Assembly: GCF_014196495.1 (NCBI RefSeq)
Contig: NZ_JACIDT010000011.1
Coordinates: 1-64,000, forward strand
Direction: 5' to 3'
DNA length: 64,000 nt
DNA from: Sphingobium jiangsuense
GTDB taxonomy: Bacteria > Pseudomonadota > Alphaproteobacteria > Sphingomonadales > Sphingomonadaceae
The notes under the pieces: generated by a model
What the model saw: only the letters and a program-made list of their open reading frames with translations
What the model was told of the DNA's origin: nothing
Database searches by the model: none
Translations under genes and position numbers: made by a program
Shown here: piece after piece, positions 7,496 through 14,679 of the stretch
Layout of the letters: each line of letters begins with the position of its first letter
Numbering within the stretch: the stretch's first letter is position 1

Positions 7496-8761
7496 ATGAA
7501 CGATATGACCCAGACCCCCGAAATGCTGATCGCGGCGATGGCCGCGCGGGCGCGCAAGGCCAGCCACGCCCTTTCCCTGGCCAGCGACGCGCAGAAGGCG
7601 CGCGGGCTGGAACTGGCCGCGCAGGCGCTGCGCGACCATGGCGACGCGATCTGCCGCGCCAATGCGCAGGACATGGACAATGCAGCCGAGCGCGGCCTTT
7701 CCCCGGCGCTGCTCGACCGGCTGAAGCTCGACACCGCGCGGATCGAGGGGACCGCCGCCGGGGTGGAGCAGGTCGCCCGCCTGCCCAATCCGCTGGGCGA
7801 GACGATCAGCGAGACGACCCGCCCCAACGGCATGGTGCTGCAACGGGTGCGCGTGCCGCTGGGCGTGATCGGCATCATCTACGAAAGCCGCCCCAATGTG
7901 ACGGCGGACGCGGCCGCGCTCTGCCTGCGCGCCGGCAATGCCGCGATTCTGCGCGGCGGCAGCGAGGCGGTGGAGAGCAACCGCGCGATCCATGCGGCGA
8001 TGGCCGAGGGCATCGCCGCGGCGGACCTGCCGGTCGACGCGATCCAGATCGTCCCCACCACCGATCGCGCGGCGGTGGGCGCGATGCTGCGCGCCTCGGG
8101 CCTGATCGACCTGATCGTGCCGCGCGGCGGCAAGTCGCTGGTCGCCCGCGTGCAGGAGGAGGCGCGTGTGCCGGTGCTCGCCCATCTCGACGGCATGAAC
8201 ACCAGCTATGTGCACGGATCGGCCGACCCGCAGATGGCGCGCGAGCTGATTCTCAACGCCAAGATGCGGCGCACCGGCATTTGCGGCGCGACCGAGACGG
8301 TGCTGTTCGACGCCGCCTTCCCGGCGACGAAAGACGTGCTCGCCGCGCTGATCGACGCGGGCTGCGCGGTGCGGGGGGACGAGGCGATTCGCGCGCTCGA
8401 CCCGCGCGTGACCCCGGCCACGGACGAGGATTGGGACACCGAATATCTCGACGCCATCGTCGCGGCCGCGCAGGTGAACGGACTCGACGAGGCGCTGGAC
8501 CATATCGCCGCCCATTCGAGCCACCATACCGATGCGATCGTCGCGGAGGATGCGGAGGCGGCGGAGCGATTCCTCAACGCCGTCGACAGCGCGATCGTGA
8601 TGTGGAACGCCTCCACCCAGTTCGCGGACGGCGGGGAATTCGGACTGGGCGCGGAAATCGGCATCTCCACCGGACGGCTGCACGCGCGCGGCCCGGTCGC
8701 TCTGGAAGGGCTTACTACCTACAAATGGGTGGTGCGCGGCACCGGCCAGACCCGGCCCTGA
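7496..8761 (+). CDS. proA: Glutamate-5-semialdehyde dehydrogenase (gamma-glutamyl phosphate reductase)
   Basis: 421 residues, normal length. An aldehyde-dehydrogenase fold with the ProA signature: VPLGVIGIIYESRPNVT in the NADPH-binding part, PRGGKSLV, LAHLDG, and the catalytic cysteine in RRTGICGATE (about residue 262). It reduces gamma-glutamyl phosphate to glutamate semialdehyde, the second step of proline synthesis in the cytoplasm. proB is not adjacent. The gene diverges from nrnC with 152 bp between starts. Confidence 0.97.
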   Translation: MNDMTQTPEMLIAAMAARARKASHALSLASDAQKARGLELAAQALRDHGDAICRANAQDMDNAAERGLSPALLDRLKLDTARIEGTAAGVEQVARLPNPLGETISETTRPNGMVLQRVRVPLGVIGIIYESRPNVTADAAALCLRAGNAAILRGGSEAVESNRAIHAAMAEGIAAADLPVDAIQIVPTTDRAAVGAMLRASGLIDLIVPRGGKSLVARVQEEARVPVLAHLDGMNTSYVHGSADPQMARELILNAKMRRTGICGATETVLFDAAFPATKDVLAALIDAGCAVRGDEAIRALDPRVTPATDEDWDTEYLDAIVAAAQVNGLDEALDHIAAHSSHHTDAIVAEDAEAAERFLNAVDSAIVMWNASTQFADGGEFGLGAEIGISTGRLHARGPVALEGLTTYKWVVRGTGQTRP

Positions 8762-8938
8762 ACGGGCGCGAATTGCTGTCCCGCAATTGTATCAGATGCC
8801 GCGAAGAAAAGATTAGCCCTGCGCTACAAAGCTGATATAGTGCGGAACTGACCGTACTGCGCGGCGGATAATGCATGTCTTTCGTCCGGCATGTTCATCC
8901 GAGATGAGAGCGGGCGAAGTGAAAGTGACTAACAGGGC

Positions 8939-9718
8939 ATGAGTTTTGATAGAGGTCGCCGCGGACGCGGCAGGGACAAACGGGATAATTTCGGCGGCGA
9001 CGATTTTGGCGGTTTTCCGGATCGCGGCGGTTTCGGCGGCGGTTTCGGCGATCGTGGCGGTTTCGGCAATGATCGCGGCGGCTTCGGCGGCGGTGGCGGC
9101 TTCGGTGACCGTGGCGGTTTCGGCGGCGGCGATCGCGGCGGCTTCGGCGGTGGCCGGGGCGGCGGTGGCGGTGGCGGCGGGTTCCGCGGCATGCCGGCCC
9201 AGGTCGTCGGCGAAGGCACCGGCGTCGTCAAATTCTTCAACGGGCAGAAGGGCTTCGGCTTCATCGTTCGCGATGACGGCGGCGAGGACGTGTTCGTCCA
9301 CATCAGCGCGGTGGAACAGGCCGGTCTGACGGGGCTTGCCGAAGGGCAGCCGCTCGGTTTCACGCTGGTGGATCGCGGCGGCAAGGTTTCCGCGACCGAT
9401 CTCAAGATCGAGGGCGAGCCCCTGCCGGTGGAAGACCGCCCGCAGCGGTCGGATCGTCCGGAACGGTCGGATCGCGGCGGCCCCCAGCGCCAGCTGACCG
9501 GCGAGCGCGCCAGCGGCACCGTCAAATTCTTCAACGCGATGAAGGGCTTCGGCTTCATTCAGCGCGACGACGGCCAGCCCGACGCCTTCGTGCACATCAG
9601 CGCGGTCGAACGCGCGGGCCTGCCCGGCCTGCAGGAAGGCGACCGGCTCGATTTCGAGATCGAGATCGACCGCCGCGGCAAATATGCCGCCGTGAATCTC
9701 CAGTCCAAGGCGGACTGA
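8939..9718 (+). CDS. Double cold-shock-domain protein with RGG/FGG-rich N-terminus
   Basis: 259 residues in three parts. Residues 1-85 are low complexity, almost only G, F, R and D, built on the unit DRGGFGG. Cold-shock domain 1 spans about 94-157 and domain 2 about 191-256; each has RNP1 (KGFGFI at 104-109 and 202-207) and RNP2 (VFVHIS at 118-123, FVHIS at 217-221). The linker 160-190 is charged (RPQRSDRPERSDRG). Cold-shock domains bind single-stranded RNA and DNA and melt RNA structure. Two-domain cold-shock proteins are usual in Alphaproteobacteria, but the glycine-arginine-rich tail resembles eukaryotic RNA-binding proteins. A strong terminator follows. The 177-bp upstream region may form a long leader. 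Confidence 0.92.
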   Translation: MSFDRGRRGRGRDKRDNFGGDDFGGFPDRGGFGGGFGDRGGFGNDRGGFGGGGGFGDRGGFGGGDRGGFGGGRGGGGGGGGFRGMPAQVVGEGTGVVKFFNGQKGFGFIVRDDGGEDVFVHISAVEQAGLTGLAEGQPLGFTLVDRGGKVSATDLKIEGEPLPVEDRPQRSDRPERSDRGGPQRQLTGERASGTVKFFNAMKGFGFIQRDDGQPDAFVHISAVERAGLPGLQEGDRLDFEIEIDRRGKYAAVNLQSKAD

Positions 9719-9758
9719 TTCGCGGCGGGAGGAGCCCGATATCCTCCCGGTAGTTTAT

Positions 9759-9796
9759 GAAAAAGGCCACTTTCCTTCGGGGAAGCGGCCTTTTTT
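9759..9796 (+). terminator. Intrinsic terminator of the cold-shock gene
   Basis: AAAAAGGCCACTTTCC pairs with GGGAAGCGGCCTTTTTT around a TTCG loop, followed by a T run. It lies 40 bp after the stop of the cold-shock gene. Confidence 0.85.
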
Positions 9797-9865
9797 GCGG
9801 TTATGGGGTTTGCCGAGCGGTTGGCGCAATGGCTGCTTGGGGTGGGAAGCGGGACCTCCGCCAAT

Positions 9866-9943
9866 CGTCACCCCAGCGAACGCCGGGGTCGCGGGCCATA
9901 TCGCGCGCCACCTTTTGAGAGGCCGGCCTGCACAGGCATGACG
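9866..9943. repeat. Intergenic palindromic repeat (CGTCA...TGACG ends)
   Basis: Starts CGTCACCCCAGCGAACGCCG and ends GGCATGACG; the outer bases are complementary and the left part is itself a hairpin (CCCCAGC/GCCGGGG). This looks like a dispersed repeat unit of the paired-hairpin type. Only this copy is seen in the window. Confidence 0.5.
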
Positions 9944-9998
9944 GGAATATATGGCTGATTTTGGTGGGAAGCGGACATATCGTGCTGGAGTAGAAAGC

Positions 9999-10140
9999 TC
10001 ACGCGGAGACGCGGAGGCGCGGAGAAGGACGTTCCGGGCCGCAGGCCCCATTTCATTCTCCTTGCGTCGGTTGCCGGGGTGAATGACGAGGGAAAGCGCT
10101 TCGCGCTACTATCTCTCCGCGTCTCCGCGCCTCCGCGTGA
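9999..10140. repeat. Long inverted repeat with triple CTCCGCG arms
   Basis: The 27-bp arms (9999-10025 and 10114-10140) are complementary at 25 of 27 positions and each is made of three near-identical 8-mers (CTCCGCGT/C). An 88-bp loop lies between. A second copy with similar arms lies at 24162-24302. The two loops are not obviously alike. It sits in the 569-bp gene-free space between the cold-shock gene and dps. Confidence 0.8.
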
Positions 10141-10287
10141 AACCAATCTTCTACGTCCGCTCCTGACCGAAAGCAGACATCGGCCCAAAGCCCGTTTGCA
10201 AAGGATAATCCCGCCCCATGCGAAGCGGCGCCCCCGCCACACGGAAGCGCCGCCCATAAGCCTCATCGGCTTTCGAAAATACGAAGA

Positions 10288-10800
10288 TCAGCCCTGACGG
10301 CCCGCCTCGAACAGGAACCAGGCGCGTTCCTCGGCCTGGTCGGTCCAGTCGTCGACAATACCCTCGGTCGCATTGTCGCCCGCCTGCGTCGCGGCTTCCT
10401 TCACCGCGCGGAACGTCTGCACCAGCGAGAGATTATCCTCGCGCAGCTCGTCCAGCATATCCTTGGGGCTGACGAAATCGGCGTCATTGTCCTTGATCGT
10501 CTGATGCCGCGCAATGTCGCCGATGGAACGGAGGGTCGTATTGCCCGTCTTACGCACGCGCTCGGCGATCGCGTCGGTCACCGCGTGAATCTGCGCCGCC
10601 TGCGCGTCGAACAGCAGATGATAGTCGCGGAAGTGCGGGCCGGAGACGTGCCAGTGGAAATTCTTCGTCTTGAAATAGAGCGCATAGCTGTCCGCCAGTG
10701 CCTTGTTCAGCGCCTCCGCGACGCTCAGGGTCGCATTGCTCGCAAGGTCGGTCGGCGTGTTGAGCGCCGCAGGGGATGCTTTTTGCTTTTTCGATGCCAT
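10288..10800 (-). CDS. dps: DNA starvation/stationary-phase protein Dps (ferritin-like)
   Basis: 170 residues. The Dps core is plain: the ferroxidase region KTKNFHWHVSGPHFRDYHLL (about 50-69) followed by DAIAERVRKTG and a C-terminal helix WTDQAEERAWFLFEAG. The N-terminus is lysine-rich (MASKKQKASP), the part that binds DNA in many Dps proteins. Dodecamers oxidise and store iron with hydrogen peroxide, shielding DNA. I use ATG 10800, with AAGGAGGG well placed upstream, rather than the longer frame from 10827. It is separated from its neighbours and probably has its own promoter. Confidence 0.93.
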   Translation of the reverse strand: MASKKQKASPAALNTPTDLASNATLSVAEALNKALADSYALYFKTKNFHWHVSGPHFRDYHLLFDAQAAQIHAVTDAIAERVRKTGNTTLRSIGDIARHQTIKDNDADFVSPKDMLDELREDNLSLVQTFRAVKEAATQAGDNATEGIVDDWTDQAEERAWFLFEAGRQG

Positions 10801-10900
10801 GAATACCCTCCTTATCGAGTCCATCATCCAAACGTCTTATCGCGCAATTTGTGCCAAAAAGCCCGTGGAATATTGCGGTATCACTAATCGCTTTTGCCGA

Positions 10901-11464
10901 TCACACAAGCCGCAGCGCCGTCATGGCGATGGGGAAGGCGCCGATCAGGAACAGGATGCCCACGCCCTTGCGGAAGGCGGCGATGGCGCGGCGGGGCAGC
11001 GCATCGCCCGCCGCCGCGATCAGCAGGCAGGCCGCGATGCCGCCTGCCGCGCCACCGATTCCCGCCATCCACGGATCGGCGCGGGCGGCCGCGACGCCCG
11101 CCGTCAGGAAGGCCGGGCCCTCCCCGAAGCCGAGCAGGGCCAGGCCCAGCGCGGCGGTGAGCAGCGGCCCCAGCCGCCAGCCGGAAAGATCGTCCGTCCC
11201 CCGCCCGGTCCACAGCAGCCCGATCCCCGCCCCCGCGAGGGTGAGCGCCTGAAACAGGCTGCGCGCCTCGGGCGTCAGCATCCCGGCGATCATGCCGCCC
11301 GCCACCGCGCCCGCCGCCGCATTGGCCGTCAGCGCCGCGACCATGCCCGTCACGACCAGCGCGGTTGCGCGATAACGGCCCAGCAGCGCGCGATAGACCG
11401 AAGGAACCCGCCCTCCCGCCTCGGCGAGAAGGTTGAGGAAAAAGGCGATCAGCAAGGCATCCAT
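10901..11464 (-). CDS. UPF0016 (TMEM165/GDT1)-like membrane protein, degenerate motifs
   Basis: 187 residues, about six hydrophobic segments in two halves of three. The start MDALLIAFFLNLLAEAGGR places an E-x-G-x-R core at residues 15-19 and a second at GFGEGPAF in the other half. In the GDT1/MntX family each half has E-x-G-D-(K/R)-(T/S), which binds Mn or Ca. Here the aspartates are replaced (EAGGR, EGPAF), so ion transport is doubtful. It may be a diverged paralogue with another role. The ATG at 11464 fits the first membrane segment; the extension to 11617 reads through a repeat element and is not likely coding. Confidence 0.65.
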   Translation of the reverse strand: MDALLIAFFLNLLAEAGGRVPSVYRALLGRYRATALVVTGMVAALTANAAAGAVAGGMIAGMLTPEARSLFQALTLAGAGIGLLWTGRGTDDLSGWRLGPLLTAALGLALLGFGEGPAFLTAGVAAARADPWMAGIGGAAGGIAACLLIAAAGDALPRRAIAAFRKGVGILFLIGAFPIAMTALRLV

Positions 11465-11532
11465 GGCCGCCCTTATGGAACGGGAAGCCCGAATCCGCCA
11501 GAGCAGCGACTCGGATGAGGCACCCGGCCACC

Positions 11533-11663
11533 AAACCGGTCGAAATTCAGTCCAGGTGGAGCCGAGAAGCGTGATTTGCGGGCATCGGAGCGCAGCGGAC
11601 TTGAGGTCCGTGAGCACCGAAGCGCGCTTCGCAGGCCCGCATGGGCTGAATTTCGACCGGTTT
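11533..11663. repeat. 131-bp structured element with 18-bp perfect inverted ends
   Basis: Ends AAACCGGTCGAAATTCAG (11533-11550) and its exact complement at 11646-11663. Inside are further nested pairings: a GTGATTTGCGGGC/GCAGGCCCGC region and a central hairpin CGGACTTGAGGTCCG flanked by CGGAGCGCAG and GAGCACCG. The right end overlaps the stop codon of the downstream-annotated 116-residue gene. No coding sequence is seen. It may be a small non-autonomous transposon or a dispersed structured RNA element. Confidence 0.65.
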
Positions 11664-12012
11664 AATGCCCGAAGCGGGAGGTCAGCGCGGCGATATAAAC
11701 GGCGCCGCTTTCCGGGCCGTTATCCTCGCACTCCAGCGCGTCGCGCATCAGGTCGAAGGAGGAGGCGACGGCCCAGCCCAGCGTGCCCGCCGCCAGCATC
11801 TCGCCCAGCGTCGCGGCCAGTTGCGCGGCGGGCAGCAGCCCGTGCCGGTGCGCGTCCCGGCGAATCCGGTCCAGCTGTTCGCGCAGGGCCGGGAGAGTGT
11901 CCCGCCCCTCACCGGTGGCCAGCGCATCGATTCGCGCCCTGAGGCCGGACCGGACGGAAGATATGCCTGCCTGTTGCATTTCCGAGTCTCTCCCTCCCGC
12001 AATTTCCGCCAT
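11662..12012 (-). CDS. Hypothetical protein
   Basis: 116 residues, no known domain recognised. Mostly helical: a basic-acidic first half (ALREQLDRIRRDAHRHG) and a second half with ATLGEMLAAGTLGWAVASSF and a conserved-looking end, ECEDNGPESGAVYIAALTSRFGH. No signal peptide or membrane segment is clear. The codon use is like that of its neighbours, supporting a real gene. The stop codon TAA falls within the right end of the structured element at 11533-11663. It diverges from rpmG. Confidence 0.6.
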   Translation of the reverse strand: MAEIAGGRDSEMQQAGISSVRSGLRARIDALATGEGRDTLPALREQLDRIRRDAHRHGLLPAAQLAATLGEMLAAGTLGWAVASSFDLMRDALECEDNGPESGAVYIAALTSRFGH

Positions 12013-12195
12013 GGTGACGGAAAACCGTTAATAGCCAGCTTAGATGACGCTGTTTTTACGGCCGGGGCGGGCGCGAAGGCGCGGATCGCCGCACTGTCCT
12101 GTTGACAAGCGGGGCAAACTGCCCCATGAGCGCCCGCTGAAACGGGGCGGCATCGGCCGCCTTATTTTTTCAACGGTTTTTTGAAGGAACGGGCC

Positions 12196-12363
12196 ATGGC
12201 AAAGCCAGCCACTGTGAAAATCCGGCTTGTGAGCAGCGCCGACACCGGTTTTTTCTATGTCACCAAGAAAAATCCGCGCACCAAGACCGAGAAGCTGAGC
12301 TTCCGCAAATATGATCCGGTCGCGCGCAAGCATGTCGAGTTCAAGGAAGCCAAGATCAAGTAA
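12196..12363 (+). CDS. rpmG: 50S ribosomal protein L33
   Basis: 55 residues ([20 protein letters not shown] and on to [17 protein letters not shown]), the full length of bacterial L33. It is the cysteine-free, zinc-independent form: the usual zinc-binding cysteines are absent. It binds near the E site of the large subunit. I chose ATG 12196, with GAAGGAACGG upstream, over an in-frame ATG at 12181. A terminator follows at 12412. Confidence 0.97.
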   Translation: MAKPATVKIRLVSSADTGFFYVTKKNPRTKTEKLSFRKYDPVARKHVEFKEAKIK

Positions 12364-12411
12364 GGCTTCCGTCCCCCTCCGCCGGAGGGAGACATGGGCG
12401 AAAAGGATGAG

Positions 12412-12438
12412 GCCCGGCCGCTATGGTCCGGGCTTTTT
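12412..12438 (+). terminator. Intrinsic terminator after rpmG
   Basis: GCCCGG pairs with CCGGGC across a 10-base loop and is followed by TTTTT. It lies 48 bp after rpmG and just before the convergent divK stop. Confidence 0.75.
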
Positions 12439-12487
12439 CCGTTCGTCCCGCGCGGGAAGGCCGGCCGCGCGCCTGCGCCGCGGCGCG

Positions 12488-12850
12488 TCACAGCAGGCTG
12501 TTCACCACCTCGATGAACTTCATCACCGATATCGGCTTCGACACATAGGCTTCCGCCCCGGCCTCGCGGATGCGTTCCTCGTCGCCCTTGCCCGCATAGG
12601 CGGTCACCGCCATGACCGGCACGCTCGCCAGCGCCGGGTCCGCCTTCAGCGCGATGATGAGGTCGAGGCCGCTGACATGGGGCAGGTGGATGTCCATGAT
12701 GACCAGCTCCGGCTGGAATGCGCCCGCCTGTTGCAGCACCTCCCGCCCGTCGGACACGGCCAGCGTTTCGTGACCATGCGCCCGCAGCAGGTCACAAAAG
12801 AGCTTGAGATTAAGCTCATTGTCCTCGACAACCAGTATGCGCTTCGCCAC
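12488..12850 (-). CDS. divK: Response regulator DivK
   Basis: 120 residues: a single receiver domain with no output domain. The acidic pocket is seen in VVEDNELN (8-15), the phospho-acceptor aspartate in IMDIHLP (about 53), the threonine in VTAYAG and the lysine in SKPI (about 105). The VEDNELN start and YVSKPISVMKFIEVV end closely follow DivK of Caulobacter, a phospho-relay switch for DivJ/PleC and CckA-CtrA control of cell division. Other single-domain regulators are possible, but the match and the alphaproteobacterial setting make DivK most likely. DUF3572 diverges 55 bp away. Confidence 0.88.
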   Translation of the reverse strand: MAKRILVVEDNELNLKLFCDLLRAHGHETLAVSDGREVLQQAGAFQPELVIMDIHLPHVSGLDLIIALKADPALASVPVMAVTAYAGKGDEERIREAGAEAYVSKPISVMKFIEVVNSLL

Positions 12851-12904
12851 CTGTCACCCCGTTTCGGCGCTTGACCGAAATCCTCGCATATTCGAAGGAA
12901 CCTC

Positions 12905-13222
12905 ATGCTCTCCCCCGATCAAAATGGCAATGGCGCCCCCGCTGCCAAGGCCCCGGATGACAGCGCCCCGGATGTCATTGCATTGCAGGCCCTCGGCTGG
13001 ATCGTGAGCGAGGAGGCGCGGGCGCGGCGGCTGCTGGACCTCACCGGGCTCGACGCGGACCAGTTGCGCGCGCGAGCGGCCGACCCCGCGCTGTGGCGAG
13101 CCGCGTTCGAATTCCTCGCCGCGCATGAGCCGGATCTGCTCGCCTGCGCCGACGCGCTCGGCCTGCCGCCCGAACGGCTGGTGCAGGCAGGCAGGGAGAT
13201 CGGGCGGGAGGCCGGGCGATGA
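12905..13222 (+). CDS. DUF3572 domain protein
   Basis: 105 residues. After a low-complexity start, the DUF3572 region runs from DVIALQALGWIVSEEARARR (about 23-42) to the end, including GLDADQLRARAADP and LEFL-like AFEFLAAHEPDLLA. It is a small alphaproteobacterial family with no known function, and all-helical by appearance. It lies next to divK in many relatives and overlaps the following HAD gene by 4 bp (ATGA), suggesting coupled translation. Confidence 0.85.
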   Translation: MLSPDQNGNGAPAAKAPDDSAPDVIALQALGWIVSEEARARRLLDLTGLDADQLRARAADPALWRAAFEFLAAHEPDLLACADALGLPPERLVQAGREIGREAGR

Positions 13223-13872
13223 GCCGCCCGCTGCTGATCACCGATTGCGACGAGGTGCTGCTGCACATGGTCGTGCCGTTCCGCCAATGGGTGGACGAAA
13301 CCCACGGCGTGGAGTTCAGCTTCGCCCATCGCGACTTCACGCGCGCGCTGCGCTACAAGGAAACCGGCCTCGTGCTGGAAGCGGGCGAGGTCTGGACGCT
13401 GCTGCGCGCCTTTTTCGAGACGGAGATGCACCGCCAATATCCGATCGACGGCGCGCTGCCCACGCTTATGGAGCTGTCGGCGCTGGCCGATGTCGTCATC
13501 CTCACCAATATCAGCGAGGAGGATCATGAACGCCGCATCGACCAGCTGCGCGCGGTCGGCGTGCCGTTCCCGATCCACTGGAATCAGGGCGGCAAGGGCA
13601 GGCCGGTGCGGCGGCTGATCGACGAATACCGGCCCAGCGCGACGTTGTTCGTCGACGATCTCGGCGCTCATCATGATTCGGTCTCCCGCCACGCGCCTGA
13701 GGTCTGGCGGCTGCACATGGTCGGCGAGCCGGAACTGGCCGGCCATATCGAGCCGTCGCCCCACGCCCATGCGCGGATCGACAGCTGGCGCGAGGCGGAG
13801 CAGTGGATCAGGGCCCGCCTGCTGCACGGACCGGCGCCGTTTCCGCCGGGGGACGGCGACCCGCGCGGATGA
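13219..13872 (+). CDS. HAD-superfamily hydrolase
   Basis: 217 residues. HAD motif I is DCDEVLL (residues 8-14) with the nucleophile aspartate and the acid/base aspartate two further on. Motif II is VVILTNIS (about 93-100), a lysine lies in GGKGRPVR (about 126-133), and motif IV is LFVDDLG (about 147-153). All catalytic positions are present, so it should be an active phosphatase or related hydrolase; the substrate is unknown. It overlaps DUF3572 by 4 bp and precedes the GDPD gene by 18 bp. Confidence 0.8.
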   Translation: MSRPLLITDCDEVLLHMVVPFRQWVDETHGVEFSFAHRDFTRALRYKETGLVLEAGEVWTLLRAFFETEMHRQYPIDGALPTLMELSALADVVILTNISEEDHERRIDQLRAVGVPFPIHWNQGGKGRPVRRLIDEYRPSATLFVDDLGAHHDSVSRHAPEVWRLHMVGEPELAGHIEPSPHAHARIDSWREAEQWIRARLLHGPAPFPPGDGDPRG

Positions 13873-13890
13873 GGACGGGATGAAAACGGG

Positions 13891-14679
13891 ATGCGGATGG
13901 GGGTGTGCATGACGGCGCGGGGGCCGGCCGATCCTTCCCGCCTCGCCTTTCTCGCGGGCCGGTCCTATGCCCATCGCGGGCTGCATAGCCCCGACGGGCC
14001 GCCCGAGAACAGCCTGCCCGCCTTCGCCGCCGCGCTCGATGCGGGCCACGGCATGGAATGCGACGTGCGCCTGTCCGCCGACGGCATCGCCCATGTCTTT
14101 CACGACGCGATGCTGAACCGGATGACCGGGCAGCCGGGCGCGCTCGCCGCCCTCGACGCCGCCCGGCTCGCCGCGATCGAGCTGAGGGACGGCGGCGGTC
14201 CGATCCCGCGCCTGTCCGCGCTGCTCGATCTGGTGGCGGGCCGTGCGCCGCTGCTGATCGAGCTGAAGGTCGACCGATTGCGCGACACCCGCCCGCTGTG
14301 CGAGGCGGTGCGGCGCGATCTGGCGGACTATGAGGGGGAAGTGGCGGTGATGTCCTTCTCCCCCCGCGTGTCGCGCTGGTTCCATTTCCACGCACCGCAC
14401 ATCGTCCACGGCCTCGTCATGACCGAGGAGCGGCGCAAGGGCATGCGCGGGCGGATCGCGCGGCATCTTGCAATAGCCCACGCCCATCCCGATTTCCTCG
14501 CCTATGACATACGCGACCTGCCCAGCCCCCTCGTCCGGACCCTGCGCGAAAGAGGCTATAGGGTGCTGAGCTGGACGGTGCGGGACGAACGGCAATGGCG
14601 GCTGGTGGAGGCGGAGGCGGACGCGGCGATCTTCGAAGGCCCGCTGCCCGCATCCGCCGTGAAAGGGCCGGGCCGGTGA
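13891..14679 (+). CDS. Glycerophosphodiester phosphodiesterase
   Basis: 262 residues from ATG 13891; an ATG at 13909 is equally possible. The GDPD TIM-barrel motifs are visible: YAHRGLHS with the catalytic His-Arg, PENSLPAF with the Glu-Asn, and ECDVRLSADG with the metal-binding Glu-Asp. HDAMLNRMTG carries the second catalytic histidine. It hydrolyses glycerophosphodiesters to glycerol-3-phosphate and an alcohol. No signal peptide is seen, so it is probably cytoplasmic (UgpQ-like). The last bases overlap the next gene if that starts at GTG 14676. Confidence 0.92.
   Translation: MRMGVCMTARGPADPSRLAFLAGRSYAHRGLHSPDGPPENSLPAFAAALDAGHGMECDVRLSADGIAHVFHDAMLNRMTGQPGALAALDAARLAAIELRDGGGPIPRLSALLDLVAGRAPLLIELKVDRLRDTRPLCEAVRRDLADYEGEVAVMSFSPRVSRWFHFHAPHIVHGLVMTEERRKGMRGRIARHLAIAHAHPDFLAYDIRDLPSPLVRTLRERGYRVLSWTVRDERQWRLVEAEADAAIFEGPLPASAVKGPGR

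Noticed and set aside
7487..8683. Long minus-strand open frame opposite proA (398 codons)
   Set aside because: Rich in H, R, D and Q with no family likeness, and lies exactly opposite proA, which has all its motifs. It is a frame shadow in high-GC sequence.
8813..9595. Minus-strand frame with alanine-rich repeats opposite the cold-shock gene
   Set aside because: The repeats are the reverse complement of the glycine-rich tail; no independent support.
9999..10140. CRISPR-like array
   Set aside because: The 8-mer units are inside two inverted arms, not separated by unique spacers of even length.
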